Origin: Lachnospiraceae bacterium
Lineage (GTDB): Bacteria; Bacillota; Clostridia; Lachnospirales; Lachnospiraceae
Assembly (NCBI GenBank): GCA_022510725.1
Contig: JAFLSW010000003.1
Location: 62,001-126,000 of the forward strand
Direction of reading: 5' to 3'
Length of the DNA stretch: 64,000 nt
In this document: positions 26,348-35,210 of the stretch, in pieces
Layout: each line of letters opens with the position of its first letter
Numbering within the stretch: the stretch's first letter is position 1
Position numbers and translations under genes: made by a program
Notes under the pieces: generated by a model
What the model was told of the DNA's origin: nothing
What the model saw: the letters and a program-made list of their open reading frames with translations, nothing else
The model's database searches: none

Positions 26348-26746
26348 ATGGCGGTTATAAAATACAGCCGGCAAAGGGAAGCCATTAAGGATTTTCTTAT
26401 GACCCGAAAAGATCACCCCACGGCTGAAACAGTATATCTGAATGTGCAAAAGACCTATCCCAACATCAGCTTGGGTACGGTATACCGCAATCTGACCCTG
26501 CTTTCCCAGCTGGGAGAGATACAAAAGCTGCATTTGGAAGACGGCATAGATCATTTTGATTGGGATACAAAGCCTCACTATCACTTTCTATGCACCGGCT
26601 GCGGCAGCGTTTTGGATATGGACTACTATGGGGAATCGGATGAAAGCTTGGATCAGACAGTCAATGAAAGCTTCCCGGGAAAGATAACAGGACATATCAC
26701 TTATTTTCAGGGACTTTGTCCTGCCTGTTGCAAAGACAATGTTTAA
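26348..26746 (+). CDS. perR: Fur-family regulator, PerR-like
   Basis: Metal-dependent repressor, likely the peroxide sensor PerR because of its neighbour. The winged helix (residues ~1-75) includes HPTAETVYLNVQKTYPNISLGTVYRNLTLL. The regulatory region has the His-rich segment HFDWDTKPHYHFLCTGCG, and the paired Cys motifs CTGC and CPAC bind structural zinc. 132 residues is typical. The gene precedes a reverse rubrerythrin by 50 bases, an arrangement known from clostridial PerR regulons. A small hairpin (26747-26763) lies between them. Confidence 0.88.
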   Translation: MAVIKYSRQREAIKDFLMTRKDHPTAETVYLNVQKTYPNISLGTVYRNLTLLSQLGEIQKLHLEDGIDHFDWDTKPHYHFLCTGCGSVLDMDYYGESDESLDQTVNESFPGKITGHITYFQGLCPACCKDNV

Positions 26747-26796
26747 AATGGCCAAAAGCCATTACATAAAAATTAAAAAGAAAAGGAGAAAAAGAA

Positions 26797-27336
26797 ATGA
26801 AATTTGTATGTAACGTATGCGGCTATGTTCACGAAGGAGATGCAGCACCGGAGAAATGTCCGGTATGTAACGCACCCGCTGAGAAATTCACTGCTCAGGG
26901 CGGAGAGTTAACTTGGGCTGCAGAGCATGTTGTAGGAGTTGCTCAGGGCGTATCCGAGGATATCATCAATGACTTAAGAGCAAACTTCAACGGAGAATGT
27001 ACTGAAGTAGGTATGTATCTTGCAATGGCAAGAGTTGCCCACAGAGAAGGTTATCCTGAGATCGGTTTGTATTGGGAGAAAGCAGCTTACGAAGAGGCAG
27101 AGCATGCTGCTAAATTTGCAGAGCTGTTAGGCGAAGTAGTAACTGACTCCACCAAGAAAAATCTGGAGATGAGAGTAGAAGCTGAAAACGGCGCAACAGC
27201 AGGTAAGTTTGATCTTGCAAAACGCGCAAAAGCTGCTAACCTGGATGCGATCCATGACACCGTTCATGAAATGGCTCGTGACGAGGCTAGACATGGTAAA
27301 GCATTCAAGGGCTTACTGGATAGATATTTTGGCTAA
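26797..27336 (+). CDS. reverse rubrerythrin (N-terminal rubredoxin)
   Basis: Oxygen and peroxide detoxification protein. The order is reversed compared with the other rubrerythrin here: an N-terminal rubredoxin domain with CNVC and CPVC (residues 5-24) precedes the diiron four-helix bundle ([50 protein letters not shown]). Reverse rubrerythrins of this kind are strongly PerR-repressed in Clostridium acetobutylicum. 179 residues. The A-rich leader with AAAGGAG suggests strong translation, and a terminator follows directly. Confidence 0.95.
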   Translation: MKFVCNVCGYVHEGDAAPEKCPVCNAPAEKFTAQGGELTWAAEHVVGVAQGVSEDIINDLRANFNGECTEVGMYLAMARVAHREGYPEIGLYWEKAAYEEAEHAAKFAELLGEVVTDSTKKNLEMRVEAENGATAGKFDLAKRAKAANLDAIHDTVHEMARDEARHGKAFKGLLDRYFG

Positions 27337-27353
27337 TAAAAATACATGAAAAT

Positions 27354-27381
27354 GGGGAAGAGATGATCTTCCCCGTTTTTT
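27354..27381 (+). terminator. intrinsic terminator of the perR-reverse rubrerythrin unit
   Basis: GGGGAAGA (27354-27361) pairs with TCTTCCCC (27367-27374), loop GATGA, then G and six T. It ends 45 bases before the convergent DUF4173 gene. Confidence 0.85.
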
Positions 27382-27421
27382 ATGTCTATATTCCTATCTC
27401 AGGATATTATCCGCAAAAGAA

Positions 27422-28903
27422 TTAAAATAACTCTGAATCTTTCAAATAGCCATCTATGATATTTCTCGCTTTATAATGAGAGAAATTAAAACTCAGTATG
27501 CTTTCATCCCATATATAGTAATGGGAGGGAAGCGTTTGAGGATAAGCACGATCGTAAAATTCTTCATTTATTAAAATATCTTCTATCAGACCTTCTTCAT
27601 CCATAGCCGCAACTGCATCAGAGCTTAAGGAAAAGAGATAAGACAGGTCCGCCTTTTCTTTCCCGCTCACTAAATTGTATTTCGCAATCACATAATCCGG
27701 TCTGGCAAAAGAAAGCACCAGATAACAAACCGTTACCGTAATGGTAATACAGGAAAACAATCTAAAATCCGGCTTATATATAGTAATAAGACAATAGATA
27801 AGGGAAATCGCTATCACCACCAGCGCCCATAAGACGATCAGCCTTAAAAAGGTAAGCTGATATGCTTCAATATATAAGATCATCCTCATTGCTGACGAAG
27901 CCAACATAATATAAGTGCAGGCGGAAAAGATCGTTAATATGATCTTCAATGCCTTCTGCTCCCTGAAAAAGGAAATACAGATCAATATGGTAGCCAGATT
28001 GATCAGGCAGACAAACAACAGCTGGAAAAATCCACTTCTGGCGTATTCTGCATAGGTTACACCGGAAGGCAGAGTAAACTCTCCTAAAAACAGGTAAGAG
28101 ATCTGGATCACGGAAAATACCAGATAAACAATGGTAAGAATCGAGAGAAATGTGATACCGACAACAGGCTCCCATTTTTTCTCTTTTTCTTTCACTTCAT
28201 TCATGACTTTTCCGCTTAAGTATGCCAGTATGCCATGAGAACCAAAAATACCAACAACAAATAAAATAATAAACCAAATAGGGCGCTTTGGCATAAAATT
28301 CCAGGAGAAATGAAATAAAATATTTTTAAATACAACATCTGCGCTGGCTAATAAAGCTAAAATAACGATCAATAAAGGAATTGCGATCAAGATTCCCAGC
28401 CAAACATACTTTACCTTTGAGTTTTTCTTTTCCTCTTTCACAGTAAAGAAGTGATGTGCAGATAAGATAAAAGCATCCACATTTCCTACAGCGGCAAAGG
28501 GTGTCACGATCAATTCCAATAAAAATTTATCAAATCCCCATTTTTCCGTATGGAAATAGTTCTCAAATAAAAAACATAAGAACAAAAGAAACATGCCACA
28601 AGTATTAAAAAATACCAGGTTTCCACTTCCTGTTAAACAATTGCTGATACCTAGTAAGAGCCAGGTAACTAAATAAAAATAACTTTTTTTATTCCTATCT
28701 AACTGAAGACGCTTAAAACATAAAATTAAGTAAATCTGCGTTCCGATCGTAAGAATAGGAACAGAAATTCCAAAAAAACCATAGTACAGACATATAGCAA
28801 ATAGAATGCCATAAAGAATGCAGCCGATTCCAAAAAAACGAAAATTCTCTATGATCATTTGGTATTTTGGATCTTTTACATTTTCTACCTGTTGTACATC
28901 CAT
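27422..28903 (-). CDS. DUF4153/DUF4173-type polytopic membrane protein
   Basis: Uncharacterised integral membrane protein of 493 residues with roughly 12 hydrophobic helices. The best family clues are the NVDAFILSAHHFF segment, SADVVFKNILFHF, the long loop EVKEKEKKWEPVVGITFLSILTIVYLVF cut by charged residues, and the C-terminal region ending with a Tyr-rich soluble tail (YDRAYPQTLPSHYYIWDES). Function unknown. It starts 19 bases after the S-adenosylhomocysteinase stop and has AAAGGATG ahead, so the two are probably in one transcript. Confidence 0.75.
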   Translation of the reverse strand: MDVQQVENVKDPKYQMIIENFRFFGIGCILYGILFAICLYYGFFGISVPILTIGTQIYLILCFKRLQLDRNKKSYFYLVTWLLLGISNCLTGSGNLVFFNTCGMFLLFLCFLFENYFHTEKWGFDKFLLELIVTPFAAVGNVDAFILSAHHFFTVKEEKKNSKVKYVWLGILIAIPLLIVILALLASADVVFKNILFHFSWNFMPKRPIWFIILFVVGIFGSHGILAYLSGKVMNEVKEKEKKWEPVVGITFLSILTIVYLVFSVIQISYLFLGEFTLPSGVTYAEYARSGFFQLLFVCLINLATILICISFFREQKALKIILTIFSACTYIMLASSAMRMILYIEAYQLTFLRLIVLWALVVIAISLIYCLITIYKPDFRLFSCITITVTVCYLVLSFARPDYVIAKYNLVSGKEKADLSYLFSLSSDAVAAMDEEGLIEDILINEEFYDRAYPQTLPSHYYIWDESILSFNFSHYKARNIIDGYLKDSELF

Positions 28904-28921
28904 ATATGTTCATCCTTTCTC

Positions 28922-30160
28922 TTAACCGTACAGGTATTTTTCCTGTTCCGGCGTCAGCACATCGATCTGTTTTCCCAAGAAGTTCAATTTTCTGACAGCC
29001 ACATCCCTGTCTACTTCTTCCGGTACATCAATCAGTTTTTCAATTAAGGAGCTGCCTTTTTCTACCAGGAATTTAGCAGATAATGCCTGGATGGCAAAGC
29101 TCATATCCATGATCTCTGCCGGATGTCCGTCACCACAAGCCAGATTTACCAGACGGCCTTCTCCCAAGACACAAAGGGTATTTCCGTTTTTCAGGGTATA
29201 TCCCATAATATTTTTCCGCATCTCTTTGGAAGATACGGCAATCTCCCTAAGCCTTGCCATATCGATCTCACAATCAAAATGACCTGCATTACAGAGAATA
29301 GCACCATCCTTCATTTCCATAAAGTCTTCTTCGTCAATGACTTTATCGCATCCGGTAACAGTGACAAAGAAGTCGCCGTACTTTGCAGCTTCCTTCATAG
29401 GCATCACATCAAAGCCATCCATGACCGCTTCAATTGCCTTCACGGGATCGATCTCCGTTACAATGACTCTGGCACCTAAGCCCTTTGCCCGCATAGCAGT
29501 ACCCTTTCCGCACCAGCCATAACCGGCTACGACCACGATCTTTCCTGCCACGATCAGATTTGTGGTACGGTTGATGCCATCCCAAACCGATTGACCTGTT
29601 CCATAACGGTTATCAAAGAAATGCTTGCACTGTGCATTGTTGACCCGGATCATGGGGAACTGCAGCTTTCCTGCTTTATTCATGGCTTCCAGACGAAGAA
29701 TGCCGGTAGTAGTTTCCTCACATCCTCCGATGACCTCAGCGATCAGATCCGGAAATTCCGTATGCATCATATTGACCAGGTCGCCGCCGTCATCGATGAT
29801 GATATTGGGACCAACCTTTAAGACCTGTCTGATATGATGGTTATATTCCTCATCAGTTGCATTATACCAGGCAAAAACCTCTAATCCTGCTTTTACTAAA
29901 GCTGCTGCCACATCATCCTGTGTGGACAGAGGATTGGAGCCCGTTACATACATTTCGGCTCCGCCTGCCTTTAACACCTTACACAGATAAGCTGTTTTTG
30001 CTTCCAAGTGAACAGACAAAGCGATCTTTTTTCCTGCAAAGGGTTTGGTCTTCTCAAATTCTTCTTCCAAGGTCCTAAGCAGATCACAGTTTCTTTTTAC
30101 CCATTCGATCTTTTGCTCTCCACTTTCATATAAATTAATATCTCTGATCTCGCTACTCAT
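28922..30160 (-). CDS. ahcY: adenosylhomocysteinase (S-adenosyl-L-homocysteine hydrolase)
   Basis: Splits S-adenosylhomocysteine into adenosine and homocysteine, recycling the product of methyltransferases. The NAD-binding motif GYGWCGKGTAMRAKGLGARVIVTE and the substrate-region motifs NNAQCKHFFDNRYGTGQSVWDG are clear. At 412 residues it is the short form seen in archaea and some anaerobes, lacking the insertion of the eukaryotic enzyme. It has an AGGAGGG site and its own promoter. I found no SAH-riboswitch-like structure in its leader. Confidence 0.95.
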   Translation of the reverse strand: MSSEIRDINLYESGEQKIEWVKRNCDLLRTLEEEFEKTKPFAGKKIALSVHLEAKTAYLCKVLKAGGAEMYVTGSNPLSTQDDVAAALVKAGLEVFAWYNATDEEYNHHIRQVLKVGPNIIIDDGGDLVNMMHTEFPDLIAEVIGGCEETTTGILRLEAMNKAGKLQFPMIRVNNAQCKHFFDNRYGTGQSVWDGINRTTNLIVAGKIVVVAGYGWCGKGTAMRAKGLGARVIVTEIDPVKAIEAVMDGFDVMPMKEAAKYGDFFVTVTGCDKVIDEEDFMEMKDGAILCNAGHFDCEIDMARLREIAVSSKEMRKNIMGYTLKNGNTLCVLGEGRLVNLACGDGHPAEIMDMSFAIQALSAKFLVEKGSSLIEKLIDVPEEVDRDVAVRKLNFLGKQIDVLTPEQEKYLYG

Positions 30161-30499
30161 ATTTCCCTCCTATTTATGCAAATCATTCTATTTTTAGTTT
30201 ATCTTTTTCTTTCTTTGCTGACAAGACTTTTGTGGGATAAAAAATTTTTGCACTATTTCCAGTTTTTTGACCCAAATCCCGCCCATTTCTTGTGATTTTA
30301 AACAAAATCTTATTTTAAACCACTATGATCATATCACATCCCTATACGAAAAGCCTTGAAAATTTCTATATTATTATACAAAATGCCTATATATCCGGCT
30401 TTTTTCATAAAATAAGAAGATTTGCAATTTTTTATTAAATGTACTATCATACAAAAAGTCAAAACCAATACAATCAATCACCAAAAACAAACCTCAATT
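30161..30499. other. non-coding region upstream of ahcY
   Basis: AT-rich spacer between ahcY and the dehydrogenase terminator. Apart from the ahcY promoter (30196-30224) I see no conserved structure. One 24-codon open frame (minus strand, starting near 30409) has no ribosome binding site and is not called. Confidence 0.5.
30196..30224 (-). promoter_or_regulatory. sigma-A promoter of ahcY
   Basis: Minus strand TTGTCA (30224-30219) and TAAACT (30201-30196), 17 bases apart, 36 bases before the ahcY ATG. Confidence 0.6.
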
Positions 30500-30537
30500 A
30501 AAAACGGCGTCAATCACATAAAAGTGATTGGCGCCGG
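30500..30537 (-). terminator. intrinsic terminator after the D-2-hydroxyacid dehydrogenase gene
   Basis: Minus strand: CGGCGCCAATCAC (30536-30524) pairs with GTGATTGACGCCG (30517-30505), loop TTTTAT, followed by a T-run. It begins 5 bases after the stop codon. Confidence 0.85.
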
Positions 30538-30541
30538 TTTG

Positions 30542-31501
30542 TTATGGATTTACAATATTTCTCTGTTCCCCATTGATAAATGCCTTGATATTTTCATAGA
30601 CCTCTGTTGCCAGCCTGGTCCGTGCTTCCGTACTCGCCCATGCCATATGAGGTGTGATAAACAATTTATCGCTATCCTTGATCTTGCCCAAAGGATTATC
30701 AGCAGCAATGGGCTCTTTTTCCAACACATCCAAGCCTGCCGCATAGATCTCCCCTGTTTCCAATGCCGTATACAGGTCCTGATTATTGACCACCGGTCCT
30801 CTTGCCACATTGATCAAAATGGCAGTCTTTTTCATTTTCTTCATGGCATCCAGATCAATAAGATTTCTGGTCAAGTCCGACAAAGGACAATGCACGGATA
30901 TAAAATCGGATTCTGCAAGCAGGGTATCAAAATCTACCCGTTCATATTGGGTATTGGTATTTTTTCCGGTTACCGAATAGTAAATAACACGGCATCCGAA
31001 GCCTTCTGCTATTTTTGCAGTCCTTTTTCCGATATTACCAAGTCCGATAATGCCCCAGGTCTTGCCTTCCAGCTCCACAAAGGTCTTGTCAAAATTGGAG
31101 AATCTGTCCTGGGAGCCGTATGTACCGGATTTTACATAGTTATCATAAAAAGGAAGTCTTTCCAACAGATACAGAGCCAGCGCAAAGGTATGCTGGGCAA
31201 CTGCTGCCGTAGAATAATCCACTACATTTGCCACCGAAATGCCTCTGCTTTTGCAATAATCCAGATCTACATTGTCATAGCCTGTGGCAAACTCGCAGAT
31301 CAGCTTTACATTTGGCGCATCCTTTAAGGTGGATTCATTCATAGGTGCTTTGTTGACAACCAATATGTCTGCATCCTTGACCCGTTCCGCTACCTGGTTT
31401 TCGACGGTGTTTCCGTAAAAGGTAACTTCCCCAAAATCCTTATAAATATTTAAGTCAATATCCTCTCCGATGCTTTTACATTCTAAAACTACTATTTTCA
31501 T
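30542..31501 (-). CDS. D-2-hydroxyacid dehydrogenase
   Basis: NAD-dependent oxidoreductase of the D-isomer-specific 2-hydroxyacid family. The dinucleotide loop is GIIGLGNIGKRTAKIAEGFG (about 146-165), the catalytic Arg is in INVARGPVVN, the Glu in LDVLEKEP and the His in ITPHMAW. The exact substrate (lactate, hydroxypyruvate, phosphoglycerate-like or branched 2-hydroxyacid) cannot be fixed from sequence. It starts 2 bases after pgi stops and forms a two-gene operon with it. Confidence 0.9.
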   Translation of the reverse strand: MKIVVLECKSIGEDIDLNIYKDFGEVTFYGNTVENQVAERVKDADILVVNKAPMNESTLKDAPNVKLICEFATGYDNVDLDYCKSRGISVANVVDYSTAAVAQHTFALALYLLERLPFYDNYVKSGTYGSQDRFSNFDKTFVELEGKTWGIIGLGNIGKRTAKIAEGFGCRVIYYSVTGKNTNTQYERVDFDTLLAESDFISVHCPLSDLTRNLIDLDAMKKMKKTAILINVARGPVVNNQDLYTALETGEIYAAGLDVLEKEPIAADNPLGKIKDSDKLFITPHMAWASTEARTRLATEVYENIKAFINGEQRNIVNP

Positions 31502-31503
31502 AA

Positions 31504-32856
31504 TTATTTCAATCTTTCTAATAATGCTTCTCTCTGCTCTTCAAAACCGGGTTTTCCAAGCAGTGCAAACATGTTTTTCTTATAGCTTTCCACACCGGGC
31601 TGGTTGAAAGGATTCACACCTAACAGATATCCGCTGACACCGCATGCAAACTCAAAGAAGTAGAACAACTGTCCTAAGTAGAATTCTGTCTCTTCGGGAA
31701 TCTTGATCATTAAGTTGGGAACCTGACCATCGGTATGTGCTAAAATGGTACCATTCATAGCGGACTTATTTACAAAGTCAACAGTCTGTCCTGCCAGGTA
31801 ATTTAATCCGTCCAGATCAACCGGCTCTGTACCGATCTTTAATTCTTCTCTGGATTTCTCTACATTGATAACAGTCTCAAAGAGAATCCTTGCGCCATCC
31901 TGAATAAACTGCCCCATAGAGTGCAGATCTGTGGTAAGATCAACGCTTGCAGGGAAGATACCTTTCTGATCCTTTCCTTCGGACTCACCGTATAACTGTT
32001 TCCACCATTCGGAAATAAAATGAACATTGGGCTCATAGTTTGCCAGAACCTCAACGGTTTTACCTTTTCTTAAGAAGATATTGCGAAGTGCTGCGTATTT
32101 TAATGCATCGTTCTCTTCAAAAGGAAGATTTAAGGCATTTTCTCTACCGCTTGCCGCACCTTCCATCAGCTTATCGATATCTGCGCCGGATACGGCAATG
32201 GGAAGCAGGCCTACTGCTGTCAATACGGAGAAACGTCCTCCGATATCATCGGGTACGATAAAGGATTCATAACCTTCTTCTGTTGCCAGATTCTTTAAAG
32301 ATCCCCTTGCTTTATCGGTAGTCGCATAAATTCTCTTTGCTGCGCCTTCTTTTCCGTATTTTTTCTCAGCCAGCTCTTTAAAGATACGGAAAGCAATGGC
32401 AGGCTCTGTAGTCGTGCCGGATTTAGAGATCATGTTGATGGAAAAATCTCTGTCACCGACTACATCCATTAAATCCTTTAAATATGTAGTGGAAATGGAA
32501 TTTCCTACAAAGTAGATTTCCGGTGTCTTTCTCTGGTCTTTGGAGATCACATTATAAAAACTGTGTCTTAAAAACTCAATGGCAGCTCTGGCTCCTAAAT
32601 AAGAACCGCCGATACCGATTACGATCAATACCTCAGAATCGCTCTGAATTTTTGCTGCTGCTTTTTTGATCCTGTCAAACTCTTCTTTATCATATGCAAC
32701 AGGCAGATCGATCCATCCTAAAAAATCGTTGCCTGCGCCTGTCTTGGATACCAAAAGATCTTTTGCATCCATTACCTGTTTTTTCATCAGTTCTACTTCA
32801 TTACCGCTTACGAACGGTGCCGCTTTGGAATAATCAAAGGTTACTTTTTCACTCAT
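31504..32856 (-). CDS. pgi: glucose-6-phosphate isomerase
   Basis: Interconverts glucose 6-phosphate and fructose 6-phosphate. Signature segments include [18 protein letters not shown], the [16 protein letters not shown] sugar-phosphate loop, [17 protein letters not shown] and the C-terminal [22 protein letters not shown] with the catalytic Lys. The 450-residue form is the Firmicutes type. AAAGGAG precedes the ATG. Confidence 0.97.
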   Translation of the reverse strand: MSEKVTFDYSKAAPFVSGNEVELMKKQVMDAKDLLVSKTGAGNDFLGWIDLPVAYDKEEFDRIKKAAAKIQSDSEVLIVIGIGGSYLGARAAIEFLRHSFYNVISKDQRKTPEIYFVGNSISTTYLKDLMDVVGDRDFSINMISKSGTTTEPAIAFRIFKELAEKKYGKEGAAKRIYATTDKARGSLKNLATEEGYESFIVPDDIGGRFSVLTAVGLLPIAVSGADIDKLMEGAASGRENALNLPFEENDALKYAALRNIFLRKGKTVEVLANYEPNVHFISEWWKQLYGESEGKDQKGIFPASVDLTTDLHSMGQFIQDGARILFETVINVEKSREELKIGTEPVDLDGLNYLAGQTVDFVNKSAMNGTILAHTDGQVPNLMIKIPEETEFYLGQLFYFFEFACGVSGYLLGVNPFNQPGVESYKKNMFALLGKPGFEEQREALLERLK

Positions 32857-32910
32857 CGTATTCTCTCCTTTTTCACGGTTTTTCAGAAACCAAGTTTATA
32901 AACCAAAATA

Positions 32911-32939
32911 AGTTTAGCAAAATAATATTTTATTTGCAA
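32911..32939 (-). promoter_or_regulatory. sigma-A promoter of pgi
   Basis: Minus strand TTGCAA (32939-32934) and TAAACT (32916-32911) with a 17-base spacer, 55 bases before the pgi start. Confidence 0.6.
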
Positions 32940-32967
32940 GCTAATACTGGAAAAAGGGCTATTTTTC

Positions 32968-32976
32968 TGCTATAAT
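32968..32976 (+). promoter_or_regulatory. extended -10 promoter for the TSCPD-murG unit
   Basis: TGCTATAAT is a perfect extended -10 (TGN plus TATAAT), 85 bases ahead of the TSCPD gene. An imperfect hairpin (GCATGC...GCATGTGC, 32983-33017) follows in the leader. Confidence 0.5.
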
Positions 32977-33060
32977 TTTACCGCATGCATTTATATTTTT
33001 ATAAAAAAGCATGTGCACTTTTCTTTTGACACACAATAATATAAGAAAAGAGGGATATTT

Positions 33061-33303
33061 ATGGTATATAAACCTACCGGCGTTTGTTCCCAGATGATCA
33101 ATATCGAACTGGATCAGGATACCATTCAGTCCGTTACCTTTTTAGGGGGCTGCAACGGCAATCTTCAAGGTATCGCTGCTTTAGTACAAGGAATGAAGGT
33201 AAAAGACGCCATAGAAAAACTACGGGGAATCCAATGCGGTAACAGATCCACATCCTGCCCCGATCAATTGGCAAAAGCTTTAGAATCTATGATAGAACAA
33301 TAA
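33061..33303 (+). CDS. TSCPD-domain protein (TIGR03905-type), unknown function
   Basis: An 80-residue protein with four conserved-looking Cys residues, at C9, C31 (FLGGCNGN), C59 (IQCGNRS) and C66 in the family name motif TSCPD (64-68). The spacing suggests metal binding. The same domain is found at the C-terminus of some class II ribonucleotide reductases. It is complete, with AAGAGGG ahead, and is followed 18 bases later by murG. Confidence 0.82.
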   Translation: MVYKPTGVCSQMINIELDQDTIQSVTFLGGCNGNLQGIAALVQGMKVKDAIEKLRGIQCGNRSTSCPDQLAKALESMIEQ

Positions 33304-33321
33304 AAGACCAGGGAGAATACT

Positions 33322-34404
33322 ATGAAACGAATTGTTTTAACAGGCGGTGGTACGGCCGGACATGTGACACCCAACATTGCACTGCTGCCCCGATTAAAAG
33401 AATTGGATTATGATATTCATTATATCGGTTCCTATGAAGGGATCGAATCCAGGCTGATCGAGGATTATGAAATTCCTTATTATGGCATTTCCACCGGAAA
33501 GTTGCGCCGTTACTTAGATCCCAAAAATTTTTCGGATCCTTTCCGGGTTGTAAAAGGCTATACCCAGGCCAGAAAAATTTTAAAGCAAATCAAGCCGGAT
33601 GTCGTTTTTTCTAAAGGAGGCTTTGTTTCCGTCCCCGTTGTAAGAGCTGCTGCTTCCTTAAAAATTCCCTGTATCATCCACGAATCGGATATGACTCCGG
33701 GACTTGCCAACAAGCTTTGCATTCCCGTTGCCGAAAAGGTATGTTGCAACTTTCCAGAGACTTTACAATATCTTCCGGAGGAAAAAGCGGTTTTGACCGG
33801 ATCCCCCATTCGTGCAGAGCTTGCCAGAGGAAATAAGATCTCCGCTTTGGAATTGTGCGGATTCAGTGCAAACATGCCGGTTATCATGGTCATCGGCGGT
33901 TCCTCCGGTGCCGCTAATGTGAATAAAGCGGTAAGGGATGCCTTACCCGAATTATTACAGGATTTTCAGGTAGTTCATATCTGTGGAAAAGATAAGATAG
34001 ACAACCTGCTTTTGACTACCGAAGGCTACAAGCAGTTCGAATATGTCAAAGCAGAATTAAAAGATATTTTTGCTATGGCGGATATCGTCATCAGCCGGGC
34101 CGGCGCCAATGCCATTTGTGAGATCCTGGCGCTGCAAAAGCCCAATATTCTCATTCCTCTTATGGCCGGAAGCAGAGGAGATCAGATCTTAAATGCAAAA
34201 TCCTTTGAATCTCAGGGATTTTCTCTGGTGATCTCCGAAGATGATATTACCACCAGATTATTAGTGGATACGATTCATGATCTTTATTTCAGAAAGCAAA
34301 GCTTTATTGAATCCATGAATCGCTCCCATCAGAAGGATTCTATTCAAACCATCACCGGTTTGATCGAAGAGACAGTCAAAAAATACGATGACAAAGAAGC
34401 TTAG
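33322..34404 (+). CDS. murG: MurG-type UDP-GlcNAc:lipid I glycosyltransferase
   Basis: Converts lipid I to lipid II in peptidoglycan synthesis at the inner membrane face. The N-terminal glycine loop TGGGTAGHVTPNIAL, SKGGFVSVPV and ESDMTPGLANKL motifs are present. The C-terminal UDP-GlcNAc site reads ISRAGANAICEILALQKPNILIPL followed by GSRGDQILNAKSF. The RGDQ in place of the usual HQ is a variant seen in MurG paralogs of Bacillus and clostridia. It is outside a division/cell-wall gene cluster, so a second copy elsewhere is possible. GGGAG precedes the ATG. Confidence 0.9.
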   Translation: MKRIVLTGGGTAGHVTPNIALLPRLKELDYDIHYIGSYEGIESRLIEDYEIPYYGISTGKLRRYLDPKNFSDPFRVVKGYTQARKILKQIKPDVVFSKGGFVSVPVVRAAASLKIPCIIHESDMTPGLANKLCIPVAEKVCCNFPETLQYLPEEKAVLTGSPIRAELARGNKISALELCGFSANMPVIMVIGGSSGAANVNKAVRDALPELLQDFQVVHICGKDKIDNLLLTTEGYKQFEYVKAELKDIFAMADIVISRAGANAICEILALQKPNILIPLMAGSRGDQILNAKSFESQGFSLVISEDDITTRLLVDTIHDLYFRKQSFIESMNRSHQKDSIQTITGLIEETVKKYDDKEA

Positions 34405-34421
34405 AAAGAGAGGGTCTGTTT

Positions 34422-35102
34422 ATGGAATATGTATTTGAGGGTAAATATGTAAAAGAAAATGATAAGAAATTTATCACCATTCCTTTTAATGTATGGGAGA
34501 TATGTGAAGACAATGTAGGAGAAATTCCTGTACATGTAATGATGGACAAGATCAATTTTGACTGTAATCTGGACCCTTTAAAAAACGGATATTACAATAT
34601 TCCCCTAACAGACGAACAGGCACAAGGCCTTGAAGAAAATACTTTTTATTCCGTTACCTTTTATATAAACGGGAAAGAAAATACATCTTCCGAAATAGAA
34701 TCCAGCCCTTATTCTTATGAAAATCCCATCCGGAAAATTGATGATATCAAGATTTTGATCCAGCCCTGGGACGGACTTTGCGGACAGACCTGCTTTGCTA
34801 TGGTGTCCGGTGTGACCATTGAAGAAGCAAGTAATATCATGCACTGCAGAGAATGGCAGGCAAACATGGCAAAAATTGTTTCTTCTTTGGATTATGTCGG
34901 CATCAAACATGCCAACCAGATCATTTATACAAGAGGAAAAGATGTAGAACTGCCGAAATGTTGTATTATTATGGAACATCTGGGTAGATTCAGTCACTAT
35001 CTGGTGGGATTTAATGGTAAATATTATGATCCCAATAACGGGATCATGGAAGAGTTTGATAAATCCAATATCAAAGGATATCTTGAGATCATCACAGATT
35101 GA
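34422..35102 (+). CDS. C39-like cysteine peptidase fused to an N-terminal DUF1905-like domain
   Basis: Two parts are visible. Residues 1-90 (FEGKYVKENDKKFITIPFNV ... NIPLTDEQAQGL ... YSVTFYINGKE) resemble the small DUF1905 beta-barrel. Residues ~108-226 look like a C39/papain-like peptidase: Q114 and C120 in QPWDGLCGQTCFAMVSG, H192 in FSHYLVGF and D203 in YYDPNNG. There is no signal peptide or membrane segment, so it should be cytoplasmic, unlike the C39 domains of bacteriocin exporters. Substrate and role are unknown. It is the last gene of the TSCPD-murG unit. Confidence 0.7.
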   Translation: MEYVFEGKYVKENDKKFITIPFNVWEICEDNVGEIPVHVMMDKINFDCNLDPLKNGYYNIPLTDEQAQGLEENTFYSVTFYINGKENTSSEIESSPYSYENPIRKIDDIKILIQPWDGLCGQTCFAMVSGVTIEEASNIMHCREWQANMAKIVSSLDYVGIKHANQIIYTRGKDVELPKCCIIMEHLGRFSHYLVGFNGKYYDPNNGIMEEFDKSNIKGYLEIITD

Positions 35103-35167
35103 CCTAAGAATGCATTGCTGCATGTTCCTTATATTTTTGTAAAAATACATCCAACAGCATGATGATG

Positions 35168-35210
35168 AAAAAAGGAATCAGCATTTTTATAGCTGATTCC
35201 TTTTTCTTTT
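35168..35210. terminator. bidirectional terminator between the C39-like gene and gyrA
   Basis: GGAATCAGC (35174-35182) pairs with GCTGATTCC (35192-35200), loop ATTTTTATA. An A-run on the left and a T-run on the right allow use by both convergent genes; the gyrA stop lies just beyond. Confidence 0.85.

Noticed and set aside
30161..30499. SAH riboswitch or small gene ahead of ahcY
   Set aside because: No SAH-riboswitch-like paired regions or conserved GC-rich core; the only small open frame (24 codons near 30409) has no ribosome binding site.
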